A DNA stretch of 64,000 nt from Bryopsis sp. KO-2023 (lineage: Eukaryota; Chlorophyta; Ulvophyceae; Bryopsidales; Bryopsidaceae). A program made the translations under genes and the position numbers. The notes beneath the pieces were generated by a model. The model was not told the DNA's origin. It searched no databases and worked only from the letters and a program-made list of their open reading frames with translations. Shown piece by piece: positions 55,168-64,000 of this stretch. Numbering within the stretch: the first letter of the stretch is position 1; each line of letters begins with the position of its first letter. Where the stretch lies: positions 5,295,001 to 5,359,000 of the forward strand of contig BSYQ01000006.1 of assembly GCA_030272585.1 (NCBI GenBank). Direction: 5' to 3'.

Positions 55168-56704
55168 TTAATTCCTCGTCTTTTCCTTCATGTAACCAGA
55201 AAAAAAAAAAAAAAACATCTCTGATTTTCTTCTTTTACTCACCTCTTTATCGCAGATTCTACCGTATCGTAACGTCATAAAGAATTGCCTCGACCCTTGG
55301 ACGTCTAATGGAATGAAAGCATGTTGGGCAATGACAGACAGAGCCGTCGGTGAAAGGCCTCTCAACGGAGGGACAATGGCTTCCAGAGGAACATCATTTT
55401 CCTTCAAAAATAAATAAATATAAATATTTAAAATTTGCCAACCAAAGCGAAAGAACAAAAAAAAATAACTTACTGGAATACCACAGAATTTGAAAGTCTC
55501 CGAGGATGACTAAACCCTTCACTTCACTTCACTCCACGATAACATAAAGGTTTCTGAAGTTTTCTTGTTGAATTTGCCAGTGGGAGCAGCAATCAATACC
55601 CCCCCCCCCCCCCTTTTTCCATTTGGTTTCTTTTTTTCTTGGAAGGCGGGGAAATAAGATGGTCTACCTTCAAACTCACCTCTCGGTTTCCCCAGAAATC
55701 CATCACACTGATTTGCACTCTGTCGCGATGTTTACCCAACAGTGCCAGCTCACCGATGTATCGCCTGGAGTAAAACCACAGAGCAGTAGACGCTGTGCCA
55801 GCGCCAAAAACAATCGCCAACGTAATACCCCAAATCATCGGCTCCACAGATCCCTACCATCCACAGAACCACTCTTTCATTCACAGCTCCTATTACTATC
55901 CAAAATCACCCCCCCCCCCCTTCCCCCCAAAATTCCTCCATTCATGCAATATCACAGTGCCATGTTAGAACCCCCCCCCCCTCAAATTCCTCCATCCTGC
56001 AACATCATAATGGCATGTTACATAACCCTCCCACCACTGTTTAATGAGCCAAACTCAACTTTGTAATGCAGCCCTGCTTCCTCCCCCGCCCCCTACCTGG
56101 ACAAAGAACGTGTTCAATGGGATGGCAAGCGAACCAAACGCAACCAGTTGAAAAACCTTCAACCGAACCAGCACATACAAAGGGACCATCCATCGCCCCT
56201 TGTAAATGACGAGGCGATTTTCTCCCTCCGGTTCAGTGTCGCTTGGAGTGCTCGTACTGCATTGATGTCTTGTGGATAAGTTGAACAGGAAAGGGTTTTT
56301 CTCCCATGGATTGATTCCAACGGTGTCCTGCTGGTCTGACATGCACCACCCATCAACAAAATGAAGGAAGTAAAATCGAAGAATCGTTTTTCTGTTCTTG
56401 AGTTGTACATATGAAATTTATTTAAGCAACGGGGGGAACATTTCCCTCAGGATTTCTTGAACAAAAATAGTAAAGGCCTTTTTTTTCTAAATGCAGAGCT
56501 GGGATTAGATCATAAAATGTGGAATTGTCATTCCATCCTGCTGGCTGCAGTACCTTCTGAGCGTTTTAGCTTGCTCGTACTGGTGTGGAAATCGACGCCA
56601 CCAATCAAGCTTTTGATTGCATCCCCTGTAAACTTGGATAAAAGCGAAGCGCTCGACGCTTGCTGTTCGAGTCCCGCCAGCAAGCGCGACCCCACACGAA
56701 ACAT
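55168..56704 (-). CDS. TMEM186-like mitochondrial membrane protein
   Basis: Minus-strand exons: 56704-56554, 56335-56097, 55853-55680, 55401-55243, then a very short last exon ending at 55168 (boundary uncertain; intron retention ends at the same stop). About 246 residues. The start MFRVGSRLLAGLEQQASSA reads as a mitochondrial presequence. A conserved core follows: LVIYKGRWM, RLKVFQLVAFGSLAIPLNTFF (membrane segment 1), then IWGITLAIVFGAGTASTALW (segment 2), FYSRRYIGEL and VQISVMDFWGNRE, and a PLEAIVPPLRG tail. Two membrane segments followed by a phrase like 'LKVSHLTFWGRR' are the layout of TMEM186, a mitochondrial complex I assembly factor. The match is my own recall of the family and is moderate. 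It sits head to head with MPC2. Confidence 0.6.
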
Positions 56705-56958
56705 CTGCCTGCTGGTTCCACGGTAAAATGCGATGGAATAAGCACCCCTGCAAAGACGTCCAAAAAGAAGCCAGTTTGTAGACCCAGTATGGCGGACATG
56801 GACACCTGACAGACATGCGAGCTGCTCACTTCCCAAGGTTTCCCAAGGTATAGGCCAACAAAAACTTTTCGTTTCCTCCACGCTTCGTCTGCGACTCTTT
56901 CCTCTGTTTTGAATCGAACCTGGTGAAAAGCGCTGCTACGTTTGGGTGTAGAACAACG
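56705..56958. promoter_or_regulatory. Shared promoter region of a divergent mitochondrial gene pair
   Basis: Only 254 bases separate the predicted start codons of the TMEM186-like gene (minus) and MPC2 (plus). Both leaders and promoters must fit here, so a bidirectional promoter is likely. No defined motif was identified. Confidence 0.45.
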
Positions 56959-57994
56959 ATGGCTGCGGGAGGAGCTTTCAAACAATGGTTCAATGGACCT
57001 GCTGGACCAGTAGCTGGGGGCGGTGAGTGCGACTCTCAATGGATATTTTTGTCTCAGGAGGAGATTTTTCCCCCCTTTTTGTTTATTCAGTTTATCCCGG
57101 AAGTCTTTTGGAGTTGTTGATCGCATTCTTTCAACCTGCGCAGTGTTTTTCTGGGCGCCCACGTTTAAGTGGGGAATCAGTATGGCGAACATCGCTGATC
57201 TGCAACGGCCCGCAGAGAAAGTGTCATATCCTCAACAGTGTGGTAAGCTCACCCTTCCCTGCCAGAATTCTGCAATCATGTTTGCTTGTGCCAACCTCAA
57301 TTATTTGCACCTTTCCTCTGAAACACACAATACATGCAAAAAATCCCAGTCTTAGTTTGATGCCCAAATGAGCTATGGTTGCTAATTATGTAACCTTTGC
57401 ATCCAGCCCGAATTCTATCTCCTTCCAGTTAATTAACGTTTTTTAAGAAAACTTGAATCCCAGATCAAGGATTTTGGTGGGTTGATTATTCACATGATCT
57501 GATTTTTCATTTCTTTTTTAAATGGGACTTGTTTTCTGTTTGTTTTGTTTTCCCTCTGAATTTTTCTTTTTTGTTTTTTCTTTCCGATGGAATTTTAGCA
57601 ATTGCTGCAACTGGGGTGATCTGGTCCCGCTACAGTCTGGTTATCAATCCAGTAAATTACAATCTATTGGCGGTGAATGCGTTCATGGCTGTGACGGGAC
57701 TGTATCAGCTTTACAGAAAACTCAGGTGGGTGCAACTCTGCTTCAAATATTAGGCAAATATTACTAATAACGATGATTCTAGAAACAAGAATAATAAGAA
57801 TTTATTGCAAAGCAAGTTTACGTTGGAGTCCAGAGATGGTCTGATTTGAACGGTGCTATGCCGTTGGAAGAAAGCGAATGTGATTTTCATTTTCATTTTT
57901 TTAAAATCAAATTTGGCCGAGTGCTGAAGGAATTTTTTATGTTTGCTTTTCTCACAGCCTAGACTACATGACAGAGACCATCAAAAAGGGTTGA
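56959..57994 (+). CDS. MPC2: Mitochondrial pyruvate carrier subunit 2
   Basis: Four exons in frame: 56959-57022, 57144-57242, 57599-57725, 57958-57994; 108 residues, the usual MPC size. The family core is clear: FKQWFNGPAGP amphipathic start, FFWAPTFKWGISMANIADL, RPAEKVSYPQQ, and IAATGVIWSRYSLVINPVNY followed by LLAVNAFMAVTGLYQLYR. FWAPTFKW and the WSRYSLVI...NYNLL stretch distinguish MPC2 from MPC1. It forms a heterodimer with MPC1 in the inner mitochondrial membrane and imports pyruvate. The C-terminus is short (SLDYMTETIKKG). The start Met is the only one in frame before the core. Confidence 0.95.
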
Positions 57995-59117
57995 GCTTCC
58001 TTCGCAATTCTCACTGCGGTTGAAATGGTCGGCTGATAATGGCATCATGCAGAGCTGAGAATTGCTGTTGGGTTTCAGAACGGCACGATTTTTGGGGTGA
58101 AAAAGATATCGAAAACGAGGCATTGCAGTTGTCGATGGATTTTTTAGGAAGGGGTGGGTAGGGGGAGGTATTTCAGCTTAGATTGGAATGCATGCAAAAG
58201 GACCTGCCGTGCCAATACAGAATTTTTGAAAAACCTTGTCCCAGCCGTTCGATAAGAGCATAGTTCTTTTTTGTTGGCTGGTAGGATTGGGGGCAGGGGG
58301 GGGGGGGGGAAGATGCGGCATTTGAAATTTGCTTTTTTTTTTGCTTCTCTGTTGGTGTTTTCGGCTCGACATGGATGTTTCATTGTCTGTTTCTTCGGGA
58401 TCGGGGCTGCACTCCTGACAGACCTTTTTAAAAATCGAATTTGTGCATTTATATTGGTGTATTCGTGGTGGTGGTGGTCGGCCTCATTTCCATTTCCTAA
58501 AATCTGGGCTCCTTACTATCAAACAAATAATGGGTGCAATGGATCTATTCTTTTCAAGAATCCAGAAACTCCAGCAGAGTCTGACAGACATATTTCACAG
58601 AACGCTTTCGCCGCCGCCATTCTATACATAAATAAGTACGGACCAATGGGGGGGGGGAGGAACAATACCTCGAAAACCAGCACATTTCTACTGGGCAAAG
58701 AACGGTAAACCTTTTGTATTTTCAGGCAAGTCAGTTGCCCAGTTGGAATGTGCTGTTTTTCGAGGTATGGTCCCTCTCCCCCCTCCCATTGGTCCATATT
58801 TTCCCCTCGCAAGAAAGCCATTGCGATAAGTACCTTTTGTACAGGAACTCCGACCGTCTAGCGCCACAAGTTCGTTTTCTGTACGACAAACGTCTTGATC
58901 CACGTGATATTTTCGTTCACTCAAGAAGCGCGTCCGACCCTTTCCCAAGAGAGACATTTCGTTGTTTTGCACTCAAAGACTTCTGGGAGATAACTGTTGG
59001 CGCGTAGTCAGGAAAAGCTTGACGACCCGTTTGCAAAACCACAGTTTCACGAGTTTCGGCTGAATAAACCACCGTGACATCAAATCTGCTTCCGCAACGC
59101 GAAAAAGGAGGAGAAAC
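57995..59117. other. Intergenic spacer with a long inverted repeat
   Basis: No exon with homology is seen. A hydrophobic frame at 58271-58708 runs through G and T tracts and through the inverted repeat and is not believed. The right end is probably the phosphatase promoter and leader. Confidence 0.45.
58636..58799. repeat. Imperfect inverted repeat able to form a long hairpin
   Basis: The left arm 58636-58698 and the right arm 58735-58799 are near-complementary over about 63 bases (for example GGACCAATGGG with CCCATTGGTCC, AATACCTCGAAAA with its counterpart, GCACATT with AATGTGC), with roughly 36 bases between. Mismatches are scattered, as in a microRNA-type precursor or an old palindromic element. 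No flanking target duplication was noticed. Confidence 0.7.
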
Positions 59118-62100
59118 ATGATTATGTCGAGGAGAGCGCAGACTTGCCGGAGTGCCGCGAACGTCGTCGTTCGTCGGGCCAGCCCCAAAACCTGCAGCAT
59201 CCGCTGTCGGCGAGCGAGGCTAGCGGGCTTCCCATCGACTTTGAGGCTCCCAAGAACCGCCATGGGTTCATACGAAAGGGACCTGATCGTTCGCAACGCT
59301 GTCGAGGCAGTCTCCGACGCCGAGCAGGAGGCCAACGAGAAGCGCTGGGAGGAGTCGGGCCAGAAAGGGGACTCGAACGAGTGGTGAGTATTCGATGCTG
59401 TTCTTTCGGGTTCTTTTCTTTTCTAATTTTTTTTTTTCCTTGATGATTCGATAAAGGTATTTCCATATCACAGAAGACATTCGTCGAAGAGGAGCGCGCG
59501 CACAGGATAGTAAAAAATACTGACCTTATTGTTTGGATGCTTTTCCTTGCAGGAAGTGGACATTGAACTGGGACGAAATAATGGATAACGTCATCGTCGG
59601 TTCTTGTCCCAGGGCTCCGGAAGACTTGGTGCGTTTCCTTCAATGCTATTATTACCAGCCAGTTGTTTTCCCACATCAGCATCGTTTTGGTTTCCTGCGA
59701 CGTATCAGTTTATCTTCGGGGTGTTCTACGAGCGCTGATGATTTTCTTGATTGCTTTAATTTTTCGACTTGCAGGAGAGGATCGCGGACGAAGCCGGAGC
59801 GACGGCCGTCTTGTCCCTGCAGGTTTGTGCGCGGAGTTGCTCTTTCCTGTCCACCCATCCTTGCCGAACGAAAAAAGAATTCCAGTTCTTGCCACGTAGT
59901 GCTTTTGTACGAAACCTCGTATTAGGGAGGTCCATCAGATAATCAAAATAATCGTCGAAAGGGCAATCAGCTTGACCTGGTGATCATATTATCCCAGTGT
60001 TTTTTTTCCCTTCTCCATTCTGATGTTGCCATCCAGGGCAGAAACATTCAAAATGCATGCATGCATGCATGCACTCGATTATCGATGGCGGAATCCCCCC
60101 TTCTCCGTTCCCTTTTTCTCAAATCTTCGACCTGGGACAGCCATCCTCTCACACACCTTGTGTTCCCTTCAACAGTGCGACCTATGCTTGGAAGCACTGG
60201 GCATCGATTGGGAGGCCATCAGGGTGCGAGCTGTGGAGAAGGGCGTGGCAATGACCAGGGTCCCCATACGTGATTTCGATCACGGGGATCAAACCCTGAT
60301 GTTGCCGGAAGCTGTGCGGACGCTGGCGATGTTGTTGGCCCTCAACAACAGAGTCTACGTCCACTGCACAGCAGGGATCAACCGCGCCACCCTGACTGTG
60401 TTGGGGTATTTGACCTTCGTGCAGGTAAAGCATCGATCGAGGTCATTCAACTTGAAGAAAACTTGCATGTAACGTGCATTCGGATTATTTATACATATAG
60501 ATAAGAATTGCATAATGGTGTTTCAACTTTGCTTTGATGGTTTCTTTGTTGTGTGATGAAGTGGTGGTGCCGTGGATTGAGCTTTGATTTTTGCCTTTCT
60601 GTCTTTTTTGGTGGTTTCAGGGTCGGGAACTCCACAGCGCCCTGGAGTTCATCAAGGAGAAGCGCCCCCAAGCCCACCCGTATGTCGACTGCTGGAAGGT
60701 GAGTTGTCCATTTGCTTGTCTGTTTCGATATTGCCTTTACTTGCTCTGCCTTTTTTATGATTGGAAAAACCATTGGGCATAGTTTGCCTACATATACAGC
60801 TGAATGAGCTCTTGCCAACCAAATGAGTAAAGGTTTAACATCATCCAGCAAACAAAGCATGACAAATTTGATCATCGGATTAGAAAGAGGGGAGCATTGT
60901 GCCCAATTGTTTGTGGGAAAGAACCCCTTTCAGAATCACGTTGCTTTTGGATATTTCTTTGCTTTTCCCAACGCAATCTGCATCGAAACTCAACATGGGG
61001 TTCAAAATTTCCTTTCGCTTGCGTTTACACTGCTTTGGCCATGACTATTCATTCACGTCCTGAAAATTCAATGGCCACTGGAGAAGGCAATCAGCCAATC
61101 GCTTGGATCATTAATCGAGCACCAGGAGATGAAAGATGTGTTTCTTCCCGATCAGCATTTCTGATGTTGGGTTGTTTTTTTATTTTCTCTCCCCTTCTTC
61201 CTTGCAGAGCACCAAGTCCAGGCTCCTGCAAGGTCGATCGGATGAGGTGGTGGCCATGGCGAGAGGTTTGTCGAACGAGTCGAACTCGAAAGAGGGAGAC
61301 TCGTTCGGGAACTGGATCGAGGCCGAAAACCGCCTCATCCAGGAGACCTTCAGGCGACAGCTCGGGTGCAGCGTGTCGCTGGTTTCGTCCCTGACGGTGA
61401 GTGTTTGAATTGTTTGCCCTCTTTTTGCTTTCTTTAATGCTGTTTCAGTGCTGTCTCAATATTACAACTTCCACTAATCTAACCACGGAATCCTGACATG
61501 GAGAAGATCATTGAGCTGAAATTCGCCACATACAAAACAACACCGCAGTTTTTTTGTGTCGGGATGGTTGAAAGAAGTAGGGCTGAAGTTGTCTGAGATC
61601 TAAGAAATGCCAACAGAGTGATTGGAATTGAACGTCGGTTGTGTGTTGGTGGGGTTTTGTTTGCAGGAGCTGAAGGCAGCGTCCGTCTCCGCGGTGTGCA
61701 TCACACCGCAGGAGATGGACAGAGCGGAGCAAGAAATTGCCGAGCTCAAGAAGGATTTGGAGGGGGAAAGGGCCAGCCTGCGTGAGGCGCTCTTTTCCCT
61801 GGAGCATGGCAACTCCCTCGCCAGGGCCCAAGACAAGTCTGCAACCGGTGAGGATTCGATTTGTGTGTGCTTTGAGGAAATCATTGGAATTTAGAACAAA
61901 CAGCAAGGATCAATCAGCAACACTGGCGCTCCTGAGGGGGTGAAAATGCTTGAATGGGGAGACAAAAATGACCAACAAATTCGATATTCAAGATCAATGT
62001 GTTACAGTTATGATTTCGGTGCGACATCTTTTTGGCTTATTGTGCAACGGGACTGAATTGAATGCTGATGGTGGTCTGTCTGTCTGTGTAGGGGATGGCG

Positions 62101-62663
62101 AGTCCGAATCCGAGAGCTGCTATGCGGCTTTCGCTGAGCTGGCCGACGCCCACAACGAGATCGCGGGCTTACGCCAGGGGCTCAGGGAAATAGCAGAAAC
62201 CAGCGTGAGGGCCCTCCGTGGTAAGTTCTGTCTCAACATCCATTCTCTTCTTCTTTCTGCTGTTGTTTGTTCTTGCATGGTGCCTTTTTATGATTCTGGT
62301 TTGAATATGGATGGCTGGGAGTGCTGGTTTTCCTGTATCCTTATCATGATCCGATGGTTTGGTCAGTCCAAGTCAGTCACACCGACACTCTTGTCTGTGG
62401 GGCAGTCGGCGTACATTTGGAAAACGAAAACATGGTCTATTTTTAGACGTCCAAAAGATCTGTGGGGCAGTCGTCGTACAGTGTGGAAACCGAAAACATG
62501 ATCTATTTTTAGACATGCGAAGATATGTGGTGTGAGGATCGTTTGTTTGGATTTTGGTGTTACAGATCCACCGCCTGGGAGCCCAAAAAGCGCCCCAACA
62601 ATTGAAGAGGGGGCTGAAGCTGAAAATCCTGTGTCTGACACAGGTCCTACAACTGACTTGTAG
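59118..62663 (+). CDS. Plastid-type dual-specificity (phosphoglucan) phosphatase, SEX4/LSF2 group
   Basis: Nine exons in frame: 59118-59383, 59553-59628, 59775-59822, 60176-60424, 60621-60698, 61208-61396, 61667-61847, 62092-62220, 62566-62663; 437 residues. The first 45 residues are Arg/Ala/Ser-rich, as in a plastid transit peptide. Then comes the DSP domain: NWDEIMDNVIVGSCPRAPED, a general-acid loop RDFDHGD (D163/D165) and the active site VHCTAGINR (Cys194, Arg200). The domain is followed by the group's C-terminal motif NWIEAENRLIQETFRRQLG, the counterpart of the C-terminal helix in LSF2 and SEX4 that packs on the phosphatase core. No SEX4-type CBM48 is seen. Instead, about 170 further residues form a charged coiled coil (EMDRAEQEIAELKKDLEGER; AELADAHNEIAGLRQGL) and an acidic Pro-rich tail. 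It probably removes phosphate from starch glucans. A protein substrate is the alternative. Confidence 0.82.
62394..62523 (+). repeat. Two-copy tandem repeat, 65-base period, in an intron
   Basis: Copies at 62394-62458 and 62459-62523 both begin tctgtggggcagtcg and contain a shared cgaaaacatg-tctatttttagac block. They lie in the last intron (62221-62565) of the phosphatase gene. Confidence 0.85.
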
Positions 62664-64000
62664 GGTTTTTTTATTTATTTTAAATGCTGAAAATGGGATA
62701 GGGGGAGGTTGGGAGGGGAAAGGGAAGGGAGGGGGAATTTTAGGAAGAAAAAAAAATGAAAAAAAAATAAAAAAAGAATGTTTTCATGCAACGAGTGAAT
62801 CGTGTGGGGCAAACGGGGTGGGGTTAAATGGGATCTGTTGAAAGATACAGACCCAGCGGGGTATTTTGAAAAACAAAAAAAAGGTGATGATTTTTTTTTT
62901 ATTTGATAAAAAGAATGACGAAAAAGGGATTGATTCTTATTTCAACACATTCAACTCTCGTTGGAATTTCTTTTATCGTTTACAAATTCCAGTCTTCCCT
63001 TGATTCTGTACAACATTGGCGGTCGGCTGTGGGTCGATTCTTGGGTGGAATACAAAAAATTGCTGAACAACAAAGCAACAAAAAAGACAAGAAAAAGGGG
63101 TTTGGGTTTTTTCTTTCATTATCGGGGAAGACTGGGGATATGGTCGACTGTTTTTCGAGTGCATTTTTTTTGGACATGTTTTGGCACCTACAGATGAGGA
63201 GAATTTGGAAAAAAAGGTCTGCTTGGGTTGGGATATTGCACCCCGACAGTCAGTCAAGACGGGGGTTGCTGAATGAATGAAATTGATGGAGCTATGATTT
63301 CATCACTGGACGCAAAAACACAGAGTGAAACTGCTCTGTGTTGATACGGTTTGGAATTTGGGATGAACCTTTTTTTTTGGGGGGGGGAGATGATGGGTGG
63401 GGGTGCTTTTTGTCCCTCCTTTTTCTTTTTGGGAGGGAAATGGCCAATCGTTTTTCGATGGCATGTCGGGAATATCGCACTTTTTTTTTGTCCTCAGCTG
63501 GACCACCAAGAAAGCAAAAAACTGGAGGAGAAAAAAATATGGAGGTGGTGGATGGGTAATTGGGATGGGAAGAAAATTTTTCGGGAAAGAAATCGGAGGG
63601 TCTACTCCAGCAAAAGTTAAAAAATTTGCTGCGAACAAAAAAGAAATGACTGATGGGGTTTTCCCTTGATGATGCAACTTTTCGATTTCGTGGGGGTTCT
63701 TTTTTTTTATTTATTTTCGAAAGAAGTGACGAAGGACTCGTTTCTTTTGGTTTTATATATTTTCTGTGAAGATCAAGGACAAGACTTTTTTTTTTTCTTC
63801 CCTAAGGGGGGAGTTTTTTTTATACATATGACAAATATATTTTATCATTTTTTTTTTCTTCCTCACTGAGGGAGTTTTTTTTTGTTTTTTTTCGAGATGG
63901 GGGTGAACTCCGAGTTTTCCAAGGTCCTTTTTTTTGCCCCAGTCTGGAAATGACGCTTTGGATCGATTGGTCACAAACAAGATGTATCAACCAGTTGTGG
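62664..64000. other. Downstream flank, low complexity
   Basis: This is the 3' flank of the phosphatase gene. It is dominated by G, A and T runs with many short frames on both strands. None has a recognisable domain or a consistent splice structure, so I see no gene here. Confidence 0.45.

Noticed and set aside
58271..58708. Hydrophobic plus-strand frame resembling a membrane protein
   Set aside because: It passes through G and T tracts and the inverted repeat; no homology and no consistent splicing.

Overview
The window is nuclear DNA of an intron-rich eukaryote. Almost every gene is split by spliceosomal introns with ordinary GT-AG borders, and the introns and gaps are full of T, A and G runs. 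The combination of a green-type LHCII antenna protein, a fused mitochondrial glycolate dehydrogenase and a plant-type starch-phosphatase relative points to a green alga (a chlorophyte or prasinophyte, or an early streptophyte such as Mesostigma). The antenna precursor has a short transit-peptide-like N-terminus and no signal peptide. That argues for a primary green plastid and against a secondary one such as that of chlorarachniophytes. Species cannot be named from the sequence alone. All gene models below were built by hand from homology, GT/AG borders and codon phase; no RNA evidence was available.

Layout. 404-3026 (+): a type II membrane, FAM20/PI-kinase-like atypical kinase. 3976-10523 (+): 13-exon glycolate dehydrogenase GYD1. 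12023-12627 (+): remnant of an alpha/beta hydrolase gene. 13340-15009 (+): proline-rich protein built from symmetric phase-1 exons. 15071-15118: a 48-nt tRNA-like element. 16674-22406 (-): complete 10-exon VPS34 class III PI3-kinase. 23083-25521 and 26551-29132 (-): tandem paralogues of a multi-pass membrane protein (possibly DUF4239/bestrophin-like), the first with a long Glu-Pro repeat. 30065-35151 (+): long-chain acyl-CoA synthetase. 36771-37976 (+): unknown protein. 39667-41645 (+): flavin-dependent monooxygenase. 42809-43782 (-): LHCII protein. 45302-53445 (+): a giant gene whose exon phases link three kinase-like domains, a cyclic-nucleotide-binding-like segment and a C-terminal membrane segment. 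55168-56704 (-) and 56959-57994 (+): a divergent mitochondrial pair, TMEM186-like and MPC2. 59118-62663 (+): plastid-type dual-specificity phosphatase of the SEX4/LSF2 group.

The genes do not form one pathway. Several serve carbon metabolism in a photosynthetic cell: light harvesting, photorespiratory glycolate oxidation, mitochondrial pyruvate import, starch phosphate removal and fatty-acid activation.

The most unusual item is the triple kinase-like gene at 45302-53445. All three kinase domains lack parts of the canonical HRD/DFG catalytic machinery, so it looks like a multi-pseudokinase scaffold or an allosteric sensor. Other points of interest are the diverged tandem membrane paralogues (including a probable GC-AG intron), stacked palindromes upstream of one of them, a long imperfect hairpin at 58636-58799 and the tRNA-like element.
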